From NCBI RefSeq assembly GCF_900163645.1, contig NZ_FUKM01000033.1, positions 1 to 64,000 on the forward strand: DNA of 64,000 nucleotides, in the 5' to 3' direction. Positions 25,859 to 35,709 of this stretch are shown in pieces. Positions within the stretch are counted from its first letter, which is position 1; each line of letters starts with the position of its first letter. This DNA comes from Halomonas citrativorans (GTDB lineage Bacteria > Pseudomonadota > Gammaproteobacteria > Pseudomonadales > Halomonadaceae). A model generated the notes under the pieces. It saw only the letters and a list, made by a program, of their open reading frames with translations. It had not been told where the DNA came from and did not search any database. Made by a program: the position numbers and the translations under genes.

Positions 25859-27037
25859 TTAGAAAAATGCCTGAATGCCGGTTTGAGAGCGGCCAAGAAT
25901 CAACGCGTGAACATCGTGGGTACCTTCGTAGGTATTCACTGATTCCAGGTTCACCATATGGCGAATGACCCCATACTCGTCGGAAACGCCGTTACCGCCG
26001 TGCATATCTCGCGACATGCGCGCAATATCCAGCGCCTTGCCGCAGTTGTTGCGTTTGATCAGCGAAATCATTTCCGGCGCCCAGTTGCCGCTATCCATCA
26101 AACGGCCCACCTGAAGCGCGGCCTGAAGGCCCAAGGTGATTTCCGTTTGCATATCGGCCAGCTTTTTCTGGATCAACTGGTTAGCCGCTAGTGGGCGGTT
26201 AAACTGCTTGCGGTCCAGGGTGTACTGGCGGGCGGCATGCCAGCAGAATTCAGCGGTGCCCATTACGCCCCATGCAATGCCATAACGCGCTTTGTTCAAG
26301 CAGCCAAAAGGCCCTTTAAGGCCGCTGACGTTAGGCAGCAGGTTCTCTTCAGGGACAAAGGCGCCATCCAGTACGATTTCACCGGTAATCGAGGCGCGAA
26401 GCGACACCTTGCCTTCAATTTTTGGGGTGGAGAAACCTTCCGTGCCGCGCTCAACGATAAAGCCTTTGATCTGGTTGTCGTGGGCTGCCGACTTGGCCCA
26501 TACCACGGCGATATCGGCAATGGGGCTGTTGGTAATCCACATTTTGGCGCCGGTTAACCGGTAGCCGCCGTCGACTTTTTCAGCACGCGTAATCATTGAG
26601 CCCGGGTCAGAGCCATGGTCGGGTTCGGTAAGGCCAAAACAGCCGACCATTTCACCGCTGGCAAGCCTGGGCAGGTACTTTTGTTTTTGCTCTTTTGAGC
26701 CATACGCTTCAATGGGATACATCACCAGCGACGACTGTACGCTCATGGCTGAGCGGTAGCCGGAATCGACACGCTCCACTTCTCGGGCTATCAAGCCGTA
26801 CGCGACGTGGTTAACGCCTGCGCCGCCGTACTCCGGGGAAACGGTCGCGCCCAGCAGGCCCAGTTCTCCCATCTCCGTCATGATCTCGCGGTCAAAACGC
26901 TCTTCACGAAATGCACTTAATACACGGGGCTGCAGGTTGTTTTGGCAGTAGTCATGGGCGGCATCGCGAATCTGGCGCTCTTCCTCTGTGAGCTGGTGCT
27001 CCAGCAATAGCGGGTCGTCCCAATTGAAATGTGTCAT
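25859..27037 (-). CDS. gcdH: Glutaryl-CoA dehydrogenase
   Basis: 392 residues from the ATG at 27037, which has AGGAGA upstream; a longer frame begins at 27130. Acyl-CoA dehydrogenase motifs are [34 protein letters not shown], and the catalytic Glu in [19 protein letters not shown] near the C-terminus. The sequence pattern is that of GcdH, which oxidises and decarboxylates glutaryl-CoA to crotonyl-CoA with FAD. Its partner CoA-transferase follows directly. Confidence 0.9.
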   Translation of the reverse strand: MTHFNWDDPLLLEHQLTEEERQIRDAAHDYCQNNLQPRVLSAFREERFDREIMTEMGELGLLGATVSPEYGGAGVNHVAYGLIAREVERVDSGYRSAMSVQSSLVMYPIEAYGSKEQKQKYLPRLASGEMVGCFGLTEPDHGSDPGSMITRAEKVDGGYRLTGAKMWITNSPIADIAVVWAKSAAHDNQIKGFIVERGTEGFSTPKIEGKVSLRASITGEIVLDGAFVPEENLLPNVSGLKGPFGCLNKARYGIAWGVMGTAEFCWHAARQYTLDRKQFNRPLAANQLIQKKLADMQTEITLGLQAALQVGRLMDSGNWAPEMISLIKRNNCGKALDIARMSRDMHGGNGVSDEYGVIRHMVNLESVNTYEGTHDVHALILGRSQTGIQAFF

Positions 27038-27183
27038 TACGTAGTCTCCTGAGAATTCTTGAGGGGAAACAGGTTCGCGTCGACACATCCTAGCGCCCAC
27101 GCCGATCCAGCGATCTACTTTGAAAGCCATTCCAATTTATCGCCGTTATTTAAAAATATCTACATTTTTTTGAAATGAAGAAT

Positions 27184-27873
27184 TTATTGGATGCCGCGAG
27201 CCTTAAGCACTTGCGTAATGATGGGGACTGGGGTCATCAAGTGGTCGCGCATTAACGTGTCAGCCTGCTCGGCATTGCGGGCCAAAATAACCTCAACAAG
27301 GGCGGCGTGCTCTTGGCGCTTTTGCGCTAGTGCGGTGGGCGACATAACGGTTTCCTGTAGCCACAAGTGGCGGTAACGTTCCACCTGATCAAACAGAGTG
27401 TGGCGCATTTGCAGCAGGTGAGGGGAGTTGCAGCCGCTGGCAATCGCGGTATGGAACGCCTTGTGACGTGTATCCCAGCCATCAAGTAGTTCATCGGGCG
27501 AGCTGATATCGGTTACCCTGGAAAGCCGGTGTGCCGTGGCTACCACCGAGGCTTCCCACTCATCGTCGCCCCGCTCGATGGCTAGGCGCAAAATAAGCCC
27601 TTCCAACTGGGCACGTGCGTCGTAAATATCATTAAGCTCAGCAAGTGACATGGGCGCTACGCGGTATCCCCGCTGGCTAATAGCCACGACCAAGCGGTCG
27701 GCTACCAGTTGCGAAAGCGCCTCCCGTAGCGGCCCGGTGCTAACGCCGTAATGCTCCTTTAAGCGGCTCATAAGGAGCTTCTCTTCAGGCGCATAGCGGC
27801 CTCGGATAATGTCGTGCTTGAGTGTGCGGTAAGCGTTAATCGCTAAATTTTGACGCGGCGCATCTGGCTCCAT
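27184..27873 (-). CDS. GntR-family (FadR subgroup) regulator
   Basis: About 230 residues from the ATG at 27873, preceded by GGAGA; the longer frame to 28008 would overlap the divergent oxidase gene and is rejected. The winged helix (AYRTLKHDIIRGRYAPEEKLLMSRLKEHYGVSTGPLREALSQL, cut here) is followed by a helical FCD-type effector domain (DARAQLEGLILRLAIERG). Resembles CsiR/GlaR, the regulator of glutarate and L-2-hydroxyglutarate use. First gene of the leftward gntR-gcdH-caiB-gabT cluster. Confidence 0.83.
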   Translation of the reverse strand: MEPDAPRQNLAINAYRTLKHDIIRGRYAPEEKLLMSRLKEHYGVSTGPLREALSQLVADRLVVAISQRGYRVAPMSLAELNDIYDARAQLEGLILRLAIERGDDEWEASVVATAHRLSRVTDISSPDELLDGWDTRHKAFHTAIASGCNSPHLLQMRHTLFDQVERYRHLWLQETVMSPTALAQKRQEHAALVEVILARNAEQADTLMRDHLMTPVPIITQVLKARGIQ

Positions 27874-27938
27874 GGCAATCTCCATTGCTATAACGTCGGC
27901 TCGCTGGTGAAAGGGTGGCAAACCGGCGAAGATATAAG

Positions 27939-27951
27939 AATAGCGGCTATT
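27939..27951. promoter_or_regulatory. Palindrome between gntR and lhgO, candidate operator
   Basis: AATAGCGGCTATT is a perfect inverted repeat around a central base. It sits in the 118-base gap between the divergent regulator and L-2-hydroxyglutarate oxidase genes, a good position for the GntR protein to control both directions. Confidence 0.5.
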
Positions 27952-27991
27952 ATTACTAAAAATTAACACTTTGGCATAAGAGGCGTGATTG

Positions 27992-29188
27992 ATGTGGGAT
28001 TTCATCATTATTGGCGGCGGAATCCTTGGGATGTCTACCGCAATGCAGCTGCAGCAGACCTACCCTGATAAGCGTCTGCTGGTGCTTGAAAAAGAGCACG
28101 GCCCCGCTCAGCACCAATCCGGCCATAACAGCGGTGTTATTCATGCCGGGGTGTACTACACGCCAGGCAGTTTGAAGGCGCGGTTTTGTCTTGAGGGCAA
28201 CCGAGCAACGCGGGCGTTTTGTGATCAGCATGGGGTCGATTACGCCATTTGCGGCAAGCTGCTGGTAGCCACCGATGCCCTTGAAATCCAGCGCATGCAA
28301 GCGCTCTGGGAGCGTACTGCGGCCAATGGCCTGGAGCGTGAGTGGCTTAGCGCGGAGGCGCTTAAAGAGCGTGAGCCGAATATCCGTGGCGAGGCCGCTA
28401 TTTACGTCCCTTCAAGCGGCATCGTCGACTATGCCCAGGTAACTCGCGCCATGGCCGCTGAATTTGAGCGTCTTGGCGGGAAAATTCGCTATGGCGTTGA
28501 GGTGAAAGGGTTGGAAGAGCGCCGTGCCGAGGTGGTGGTCACCACTTCCAGCGATACGTTGAGCAGCCGCTACCTGGTGACCTGTGCCGGGTTAATGGCT
28601 GACCGGGTGATCCGCATGCTGGGTCAGAAGCCAGGCTTTACCATCTGCCCGTTCCGGGGGGAGTACTATTTACTGCCCGAGCAGCATAATCATATCGTTA
28701 ACCACTTGATTTACCCTATTCCGGACCCGGGCATGCCGTTTTTGGGCGTGCATTTAACCCGAATGATCGATGGTCGCGTAACGGTCGGCCCCAACGCGGT
28801 ATTAGCGTTAAAGCGAGAAGGCTATCGAAAACAGGATATGTCGCTACGCGATGTAGCTCAGATGTTGTCCCATCCCGGTATTTTAAAGGTATTGGGCAAG
28901 CACCTTAAGCCAGGAATCGGGGAGATGAAAAACTCGTTCTATAAGCGTGGCTACCTGGAACTGGTCCGCAAATATTGCCCTGATATCACTATTGGTGATC
29001 TTCAACCTTACCCCGCAGGCGTTCGCGCCCAGGCTGTATCCCGGGACGGTAAGTTGGTCGATGACTTCTTATTCGTAAATACACGGCGGACGGTGAACGT
29101 GGGCAACGCCCCTTCGCCAGCGGCAACGTCGGCGCTTCCTATTGGTGCGCATATTACTCAGCAGGTCGTGGCACTATTGTCCCATTAA
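27992..29188 (+). CDS. lhgO: L-2-hydroxyglutarate oxidase/dehydrogenase
   Basis: 398 residues from the ATG at 27992. An N-terminal FAD motif (FIIIGGGILGMSTAMQL) is followed by QSGHNSGVIHAGVYYTPGS, the hallmark of LhgO, and CPFRGEYYLL. The enzyme oxidises L-2-hydroxyglutarate to 2-oxoglutarate, passing electrons to the membrane quinone pool. In the known pathway glutarate is first hydroxylated by CsiD/GlaH, which is not in the window. Divergent from the GntR regulator. Confidence 0.9.
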   Translation: MWDFIIIGGGILGMSTAMQLQQTYPDKRLLVLEKEHGPAQHQSGHNSGVIHAGVYYTPGSLKARFCLEGNRATRAFCDQHGVDYAICGKLLVATDALEIQRMQALWERTAANGLEREWLSAEALKEREPNIRGEAAIYVPSSGIVDYAQVTRAMAAEFERLGGKIRYGVEVKGLEERRAEVVVTTSSDTLSSRYLVTCAGLMADRVIRMLGQKPGFTICPFRGEYYLLPEQHNHIVNHLIYPIPDPGMPFLGVHLTRMIDGRVTVGPNAVLALKREGYRKQDMSLRDVAQMLSHPGILKVLGKHLKPGIGEMKNSFYKRGYLELVRKYCPDITIGDLQPYPAGVRAQAVSRDGKLVDDFLFVNTRRTVNVGNAPSPAATSALPIGAHITQQVVALLSH

Positions 29189-29223
29189 CATCAACGCAAC
29201 AGCCGTGCTAACGTCACGTGGCC

Positions 29224-29243
29224 GCCGCTGCGAATGCAGCGGC
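29224..29243. terminator. GC-rich hairpin after lhgO
   Basis: GCCGCTGC (29224-29231) and GCAGCGGC (29236-29243) form a perfect 8-bp stem with loop GAAT. No U run follows, so it may be a weak terminator or a transcript-protecting hairpin before the TAXI transporter gene. Confidence 0.45.
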
Positions 29244-29308
29244 AAGCGCAACAAATATTCTGATCGTCACGCATACTTATAAGTCCAAGCCGGACGGAGG
29301 CAACTCGC

Positions 29309-30268
29309 ATGCAAACACTAAAATATGCAGCCGCAGCATCCCTGCTCGCCATAGCACTGCCCGCCAGCGCCCAACAGCTCTCTATCGCCACTGGCGGTAC
29401 TGGGGGCGTTTACTACCCTATTGGCGGCGGCCTGGCTGAAATGATCAATAACCATATTGAAGGTGCTCAAGCGACGGCGGAAGTGACCGGCGCCTCGGTT
29501 GAAAATATGGGACTCATCATGCGCGGCGATGCCGATCTTGCCACCGCACTTGCCGACACGGTGTACCAAGCCTATACCGGCACCGACGATTTTGAAGGGC
29601 GTCAGGTGGAAAACACCCGGGCGCTGGCATCCCTCTACCCCAATGCGGTGCAGTTGGTGACGCTTGCCGAATCCGATATTCAAAGCATCAATGACTTGGC
29701 GGGCAAGCGCGTTTCTGTTGGCGCACCGGGTAGCGGTACCGAGCTTAACGCCCGCGCCGTACTGGAATCCAACGGTATTAGCTACGAAGACTTTACTCCT
29801 CAGCGGCTCAATTTTAACGAAACGGCCGATGCCATCCGTGATGGCGATATTGATGCCGGTTTCTGGAGCGTAGGCCCGCCAACCAGCTCAATTCTTAACC
29901 TAGCAGCCACGCGTGACATTCGCTTGATCAGCCTGTCCGATGAAGAAATTGCCAACGCGCAGGAAGAGGAAGCGGTGTTTGCTCCCTACGAGCTTGCCGC
30001 TGGCATGTACGACGGGATGGACGAAGCCGTTCAGACCATCGGCATCCCCAATGTTCTGGTGGTTAACGCCGATATGGATGAAGAGCTTGCCTACCAGCTG
30101 ACCCAGCTGCTGTTTGAGCACACCGATGAGCTGATTGCCGTCCACCCCGCAGCCAACGACACCACGATTGAGTTCACCATGAACTCAACGCCCGTGCCGC
30201 TGCACCCGGGCGCAATTCGCTACTTTGAGGAAATGGATGTCGAAATTCCGGATCGTTTGCGTCCGTAA
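29309..30268 (+). CDS. TAXI-family TRAP solute-binding protein
   Basis: 319 residues with a signal peptide ending in PASAQQ. The mature N-terminus LSIATGGTGGVYYPIGGG is diagnostic of the TAXI (TRAP-associated extracytoplasmic immunogenic) family, as is KRVSVGAPGSGTELNA. It binds a ligand in the periplasm for the fused TRAP permease at 30877. Position beside lhgO and the glutarate genes makes a C5 dicarboxylate such as glutarate or 2-hydroxyglutarate a plausible ligand, unproven. Confidence 0.88.
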   Translation: MQTLKYAAAASLLAIALPASAQQLSIATGGTGGVYYPIGGGLAEMINNHIEGAQATAEVTGASVENMGLIMRGDADLATALADTVYQAYTGTDDFEGRQVENTRALASLYPNAVQLVTLAESDIQSINDLAGKRVSVGAPGSGTELNARAVLESNGISYEDFTPQRLNFNETADAIRDGDIDAGFWSVGPPTSSILNLAATRDIRLISLSDEEIANAQEEEAVFAPYELAAGMYDGMDEAVQTIGIPNVLVVNADMDEELAYQLTQLLFEHTDELIAVHPAANDTTIEFTMNSTPVPLHPGAIRYFEEMDVEIPDRLRP

Positions 30269-30297
30269 CGACGCCTTCATCTAACGGAGCATTCGTC

Positions 30298-30795
30298 ATG
30301 CAGTGGCAACAAAAACTGATGGCGCTCCTATTGGTCTGCTTACCGTTCGCCGAGGCTGGGGCTGCCCCCGCCTCGGCATCTGCGTACCTTACGGTGACCA
30401 CTGAAGATGGCGAAACGCTGTTGGAGGAAGCCGCTCCTGAAGGCGTGCGTTGGTGCATTCAGTGGCAGCATTCGGTTGAACACTTCACAGTACTGGATTG
30501 CTATCGCAACGCCGAAGGTGTCATGCAGCTTGAGCGCAGCCATCAGCCCGACTTTGCCGCAGGACTTGGGCACATTGTTGGCCGAGGTGAGCAGGTGTCC
30601 GATGGCCAGGGCGGCTATTGGATCAATGCGATTAACGAGCCTGTCACCAATAACCGGTATGTACTTCGAGTAGGCGCTAACGCGGTTAACCATCAAGTGG
30701 TATGGCCCGATGGCGAGCACCCTGACATTAGTCTGAGCGAGCAAGCAGCAGGGCAGCGAGTCATCATCCAGCTGGTTGAGCCAGAGCGCTACTGA
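30298..30795 (+). CDS. DUF1850 protein accompanying TAXI-TRAP transporter
   Basis: 165 residues with a signal peptide (LLLVCLPFAEAGA). The core has WCIQWQHSVEHFTVLDCYR and the region RVGANAVNHQVVW. DUF1850 proteins are commonly encoded between the TAXI binding protein and fused permease, as here (29 and 81 base gaps), but their role in transport is not established. Confidence 0.75.
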   Translation: MQWQQKLMALLLVCLPFAEAGAAPASASAYLTVTTEDGETLLEEAAPEGVRWCIQWQHSVEHFTVLDCYRNAEGVMQLERSHQPDFAAGLGHIVGRGEQVSDGQGGYWINAINEPVTNNRYVLRVGANAVNHQVVWPDGEHPDISLSEQAAGQRVIIQLVEPERY

Positions 30796-30876
30796 AAGCA
30801 ATAAGCGTTTATAAAATCCGATCAGCTCAAACGCTGACTTGGTAAAAACAAGCTAGACAACACTTCCGAGGACTTC

Positions 30877-32886
30877 ATGAACGAATCCACTCCACCGCCG
30901 GTATTAATGCCGGGCGGTAATGCGATTCAACCCCGTCTGGTGCTGCGGTGTATCACCATTGTGGCTGTAGGGCTTTCCCTGTTCCAGCTCTACTCAGCCG
31001 GCATTCAGCCGTTGGGGCTTTTTTACCAGCGCGGTATCCACTTGGCGCTGATTATGCTGTTAGCATTTTTAATGTTCCCGGTTTTTGGGCCAAACCGTAA
31101 ACGGGGCATTTTCGGCTGGGGAATTGATCTTGTCTTTTTAGCGGGGGCGCTGATCACCGGCGGCTACCTGGTGCTGTTTTTAGACGAGATTATCAATCGT
31201 GCAGGTTTTTGGAGTGAAACCGATATTCTGGTGGCCTGCATTGCAACCGTCACGGTACTGGAAGCCAGCCGCCGGGCTGTAGGCTTCGGGATGACGATTA
31301 TTGGCGTACTGGCCATCATATACGCCTTTGCCGGGCCACGCGGTGAGCTGCCTTGGTTAGGCGAGTGGATGCCCGGTATTTTAAATCATCGCGGCTATTC
31401 TCTGGACCGAGTGGCAGGCCAGCTTTACTTGGGCCAGGAAGGTATCTTTGGTTTGCCGTTAGGGGTTGCCGCGACCTACATCTTTATCTTTGTGCTGTTT
31501 GGGGCGTTTTTAGAGAGCACTGGGGCGGGAAAATTCTTTATCGATATGGCTTACGCCGCGACGGGCCGCCAGCGCGGTGGCCCGGCGAAAGCGGCTGTGC
31601 TGGCGTCGGCGGGCATGGGGTCTATCTCGGGTAGCGCGATTGCCAACGTGGTAACCACGGGCGCGTTTACTATCCCGCTGATGAAAAAACTGGGCTATCA
31701 GCCCAAGCAGGCGGGAGGAATTGAAGCCGCAGCCTCCACCGGTGGGCAAATTATGCCGCCGCTGATGGGCGCAGGTGCCTTTTTGATAGCCGAGTACACC
31801 AATACGCCGTACCTGGATATTGTCAAAGTCAGTATTTTACCGGCGATCATGTACTTCGCGACGGTGTATCTGTTTGTACATATTATTGCCCTTAAACAGG
31901 GAATGCAGGGCATGCCGAGAAGCGAGCTGCCGAAAATGCGCCAGGTCATGAAGGATGGCTGGCATTTTCTGCTGCCGCTGGCCGTGCTGGTATGGCTTCT
32001 GGTAATGAATCTATCGCCCATGCGGGTCGGCTACTACGCGGTGATTACCATGATTGCCGTGGCCGTTTTACGTTACGCGTTATGGTACTTCTTTGTCGCG
32101 CCTGGCCAGGGCCAGCCGGTGACTTTGAGGCGGACCCAAGAGGTAGTTTGGATCGGCCTGGTGAAGCTGGTGCAGGGCCTTGAACTGGGCGCACGCAATG
32201 CCGTGGCTGTCTCCATGGCGTGTGCGGTGGCGGGCATTATCGTGGGTGTTGTTGGGTTAACCGGCTTGGGGCTTAAGTTCTCCTCCATGATGCTCGCTTT
32301 CTCGGGCGGCAATCTGGTGCTCGCCTTGGTCATGGTGTTGTTGGCAAGTCTGATTCTCGGTATGGGCTTGCCGGTCACTGCAAGCTATATCGTGCTCATT
32401 GTACTGGTGGGCCCGGCGCTAACGGCGGAGTTTGGCGTTCCGTTGCTGGTGGCTCACCTGGTAGTATTCTGGTACTCCCAGGACTCTAACGTGACGCCGC
32501 CCATCGCCTTGGCAGGGTTTGCCGGGGCTGCAATCGCGGGCAGTAAACCGATGGAAACCGGCTTTCAGGCGTGGAAATTTGCCAAGGGGCTTTATCTCAT
32601 TCCGCTGTTTATGGTGTTCAATCCGGAGATTATTGTCGGCGGCCCGGTGCCGGTGGTGATCTGGAATGCAGTCATTGCGATTTTTGCGCTGTGCGCCTTT
32701 GCTGCCGCCCTTGAGGGGTACTTGTTTACCCGTATGGGCTGGTTGCCGCGTCTTGCCATTGGCGCCGCTATTGTGGGGATTTTCTATCCCAGCCTGATCA
32801 CCGAGATTGCCGGTGTTGTCGTCATGATCGTCGCGATTGGCACAAACTGGCGAGCCAGTAAGCGTGAAGCGCCGAGTGTTGCATAG
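30877..32886 (+). CDS. TRAP transporter fused permease (4TM/12TM)
   Basis: 669 residues with about 17-18 hydrophobic helices: a DctQ-like N-terminal part (about 1-150) fused to a DctM-like part with GMGSISGSAIANVVTTGAF, TGGQIMPPLMGAGAFL and SQDSNVTPPIALAGFAGAA. The fused arrangement is normal for TAXI-type TRAP systems. Transcription ends at the strong hairpin at 32918-32951. Confidence 0.9.
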   Translation: MNESTPPPVLMPGGNAIQPRLVLRCITIVAVGLSLFQLYSAGIQPLGLFYQRGIHLALIMLLAFLMFPVFGPNRKRGIFGWGIDLVFLAGALITGGYLVLFLDEIINRAGFWSETDILVACIATVTVLEASRRAVGFGMTIIGVLAIIYAFAGPRGELPWLGEWMPGILNHRGYSLDRVAGQLYLGQEGIFGLPLGVAATYIFIFVLFGAFLESTGAGKFFIDMAYAATGRQRGGPAKAAVLASAGMGSISGSAIANVVTTGAFTIPLMKKLGYQPKQAGGIEAAASTGGQIMPPLMGAGAFLIAEYTNTPYLDIVKVSILPAIMYFATVYLFVHIIALKQGMQGMPRSELPKMRQVMKDGWHFLLPLAVLVWLLVMNLSPMRVGYYAVITMIAVAVLRYALWYFFVAPGQGQPVTLRRTQEVVWIGLVKLVQGLELGARNAVAVSMACAVAGIIVGVVGLTGLGLKFSSMMLAFSGGNLVLALVMVLLASLILGMGLPVTASYIVLIVLVGPALTAEFGVPLLVAHLVVFWYSQDSNVTPPIALAGFAGAAIAGSKPMETGFQAWKFAKGLYLIPLFMVFNPEIIVGGPVPVVIWNAVIAIFALCAFAAALEGYLFTRMGWLPRLAIGAAIVGIFYPSLITEIAGVVVMIVAIGTNWRASKREAPSVA

Positions 32887-32917
32887 CGCTTAAAACGATG
32901 GCGAAAGCTGGATGTAA

Positions 32918-32951
32918 AAAAGCCCGGAGACCATTAGGTTTCCGGGCTTTT
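32918..32951. terminator. Bidirectional hairpin terminator
   Basis: AAAAGCCCGGA (32918-32928) pairs with TCCGGGCTTTT (32941-32951), and inner bases GACC/GGTT extend the stem to an ATTA loop. The A and T tails make it work on both strands, ending the TRAP permease and mrcA transcripts. Confidence 0.9.
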
Positions 32952-32990
32952 GCGTTTCTTGAGTTAGCGGTTACATGGCTTCAGGCTTGC

Positions 32991-35516
32991 TTAGAAGATG
33001 GATTCCGCTGTACCTGAGCCTTGTGAACCGCTGGCTTCTTCCAGCTCGCGGCTAATTCCGCGCGGCTGGTAGTCGGGCAAGTGGTCGCGGTGGAAGAACT
33101 CGCTGATGCCTCCCGGCTGGTTGTCATGTAAACGTCGGCCTGAGTTAGGGTCTACCCGTGCAGTCACCACCGTGTCAGGACGCTCGGGCACGCCGGAGGG
33201 TGTGCCTTCAAGCGCTTTACCCATAAAGGCGTTCCAAATAGGCAGTGCAGCATTGGCGCCATACTCGGCAATGGTTTCGTTGCTGTCTTTGCCCACCCAA
33301 ACGGTCGTCACCAGGTCGGTGTTAAAGCCTGCAAACCATGCATCACGCTGGCTGTTGGTGGTGCCGGTTTTACCGACGATATCTTCACGGTTAAGACTCA
33401 GCGCGCCACGGCCAGTACCCGAGGTAATAACATCACGCAGCATATCGCGCAGAATGTAGGTGGCCGCTGCGTTGGCAACGCGTTTGGCAACCGGGTATTC
33501 ACGGCCATCAATCTCAACGGTTTCCTGGCCCTCTGCACAGCTGGGGCAAGCCACCTGGGGTGTCGCTTCATCAATGAGCTCGTGATCATCATTGCGGGTT
33601 ACGCGTTCAATAAACCATGGCGCCACCTGAAATCCGCCATTGGCAATCACGGAGTAGGCGTTGGTCATTTCCATGGGCGTTAGGCTTGCGCTGCCCAAGG
33701 CCAAAGAGAGGCCATGAGGCAGGCGGCCTGGCGCGAAGCCAAAACCTTCCAGATAGTTGATCGTATGATCAAGCCCCATTGCCTGTAGAACGCGAATGGT
33801 GACCAGGTTGCGCGAACGAGCAAGCGCCGGGCGCAAGCGCATCGGTCCTGCGAAGTCGCGGCTGGAGTTAACAGGGCGCCAGAGTGAGTTACTGCCATCG
33901 TCCAGTACAACAGGCGCGTCATTGATCACGGTGGAAGCGTTCATTTCGCCATCTTCAAGTGCCGCAAGGTAAATGAAGGGCTTGAAAATAGAACCCGACT
34001 GGCGCTGTGCCTGAACCGCGCGATTAAACTTGCTGGCGTTAAAATCAAACCCGCCCTGCAAGGCGAGAATGGCGCCGGTACGCGGGTCCTGAGCAACGAG
34101 CGAACCTTCCGCATCTGGCCGTTGAGAAAGACGTACGGTGCCATCCTGAGTTTCGAGAATGCGAACCAGGTCGCCGCGTACGGCAATCTGGTCGGCAGAG
34201 CTTGGCTCAGCACCACGACTGCGCGGGCTGTTATAAGTACGTGCCCAGCTTAAGCCGTCCCAGTTAATGGTTTCCAGCTCGCCACCACGGGTAAGTACCT
34301 GCATTTCACGACCACTGCTTTCCACGACGATAGCGGGTTTTAGCAGACCATAGTTGGGGGTGCGTTCAAGCACCTGCAGCCAGTTACTGACATCGCCTTC
34401 AACGCCGGCGATCTCCGTTTGGCTGCGCTCGGCAGCCTGGCGTGCGGTCTGACGAATTTCTGGTGACTCGGCAAGCTCTTCTTCCAACCCTTGGGTTGCC
34501 GTACGCTCCTGGGCTTCAACGAGACTGGGAGCTATATCGTGCTGTTCAGCGCCCCGCCAGCCATGGCGTAAATCATACTCAAGCAGGCCAGTCGCCAGGG
34601 CCTCGCGGGCAAACGGCTGAAGCTCGCTGTCCAGGGTCGTATAAATGCGGTAGCCGCCGGTATAGGCGGTATCGCCAAAGCGCTCAACTGCGTATTGACG
34701 TGCCATCTCTGCAACGTAAGAAGCATCTACTTCGGTTTGGGTGAAGTGACGACGTGCAGTGACCGGCTCCTGTACGGCAGCCTGATAAGTCGTGTCATCA
34801 ATAAAGCCCAGCTCGCGCATACGGAACAATATCCAGTTGCGACGTATCAGTGAGCGCTCGGAGTTGGCCAGCGGGTTAAACGCGGAAGGCGCTTTAGGCA
34901 ACCCGGCAATCATGGCCGTTTCTGCAAGCGTCAGCTCGGAAAGCGGCTTGTCGTAATAGGTATCGGCAGCGGCTGCAATGCCATACGCTCGATTTCCTAA
35001 GAAAATTTTGTTAACGTAAAGTTCGAATATCTCATGTTTGCTGAGCAGTTTTTCCATCTGCAGAGCCAGCAGAATTTCACGCAGTTTACGGGTAAAGGTT
35101 TGGTCAAGCGTCAACATGTAGTTACGCGCGACCTGCATGGTGATGGTGGAGCCGCCTGATTGAATGCCACCACTTCGGGCCAGCTCTACCGCAGCACGGG
35201 CAAGCCCTCGAGGATCAACCCCCGAGTGCTCAAAGTAATTGGTGTCCTCGGCGGCCACCAGGGCATTAACCATGTCCTGAGGTATTTCGTCGAAATCAAT
35301 AACTATTCGCCGTTCCTCGCCAAACTCACCAATTAACTTACCGTCATTGGTGAAAATTCGCAGAGGTGAGTGAAGCTCGAAGTCTTGCAACTGACGAACA
35401 TCAGGTAAGCCAGGCGAAAAATAGATAGCCGCGCCCACCATGGCTAATGCGGCGGCCCCGACTAACGACACGATAAGAAAGAACAGCGACAGAATGAGGG
35501 TTCGCAAAAACGTCAT
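32991..35516 (-). CDS. mrcA: Penicillin-binding protein 1A (bifunctional murein synthase)
   Basis: 841 residues from the ATG at 35516, chosen because it places the membrane anchor (TLILSLFFLIVSLVGAAALA) at the N-terminus. Glycosyltransferase family 51 motifs are EDTNYFEHSGVDPRG, GGSTITMQVARN and LYVNKIFLGNRAYGI. Transpeptidase motifs are SIFK (catalytic Ser), SRN and KTGT. A beta-rich insert of the PBP1A type lies between them. It polymerises and cross-links peptidoglycan. It is divergent from pilM, the conserved gammaproteobacterial order. Confidence 0.93.
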   Translation of the reverse strand: MTFLRTLILSLFFLIVSLVGAAALAMVGAAIYFSPGLPDVRQLQDFELHSPLRIFTNDGKLIGEFGEERRIVIDFDEIPQDMVNALVAAEDTNYFEHSGVDPRGLARAAVELARSGGIQSGGSTITMQVARNYMLTLDQTFTRKLREILLALQMEKLLSKHEIFELYVNKIFLGNRAYGIAAAADTYYDKPLSELTLAETAMIAGLPKAPSAFNPLANSERSLIRRNWILFRMRELGFIDDTTYQAAVQEPVTARRHFTQTEVDASYVAEMARQYAVERFGDTAYTGGYRIYTTLDSELQPFAREALATGLLEYDLRHGWRGAEQHDIAPSLVEAQERTATQGLEEELAESPEIRQTARQAAERSQTEIAGVEGDVSNWLQVLERTPNYGLLKPAIVVESSGREMQVLTRGGELETINWDGLSWARTYNSPRSRGAEPSSADQIAVRGDLVRILETQDGTVRLSQRPDAEGSLVAQDPRTGAILALQGGFDFNASKFNRAVQAQRQSGSIFKPFIYLAALEDGEMNASTVINDAPVVLDDGSNSLWRPVNSSRDFAGPMRLRPALARSRNLVTIRVLQAMGLDHTINYLEGFGFAPGRLPHGLSLALGSASLTPMEMTNAYSVIANGGFQVAPWFIERVTRNDDHELIDEATPQVACPSCAEGQETVEIDGREYPVAKRVANAAATYILRDMLRDVITSGTGRGALSLNREDIVGKTGTTNSQRDAWFAGFNTDLVTTVWVGKDSNETIAEYGANAALPIWNAFMGKALEGTPSGVPERPDTVVTARVDPNSGRRLHDNQPGGISEFFHRDHLPDYQPRGISRELEEASGSQGSGTAESIF

Positions 35517-35639
35517 GAACAGAGGGCACCCATGAAAAGGAGAATAGGATCGGCATCCAAGCGGCCGTATCGCGCAATTGGCTGCCATTATAGGAAGGCG
35601 GGGCAGCGGCCACCAGTGTTGATATGCCGTAAATATAAC

Positions 35640-35664
35640 AGCGCGTTACCTGATTAGCGCGTTA
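35640..35664. repeat. Direct repeat in mrcA-pilM intergenic region
   Basis: AGCGCGTTA occurs at 35640-35648 and again at 35656-35664, a 16-base period, between the divergent mrcA and pilM genes. It may be a regulator site; no known consensus recognised. Confidence 0.35.
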
Positions 35665-35709
35665 TGCCACTACTTCTTAGGCATATCAGATGGCAGGAAT
35701 AAACCTATA

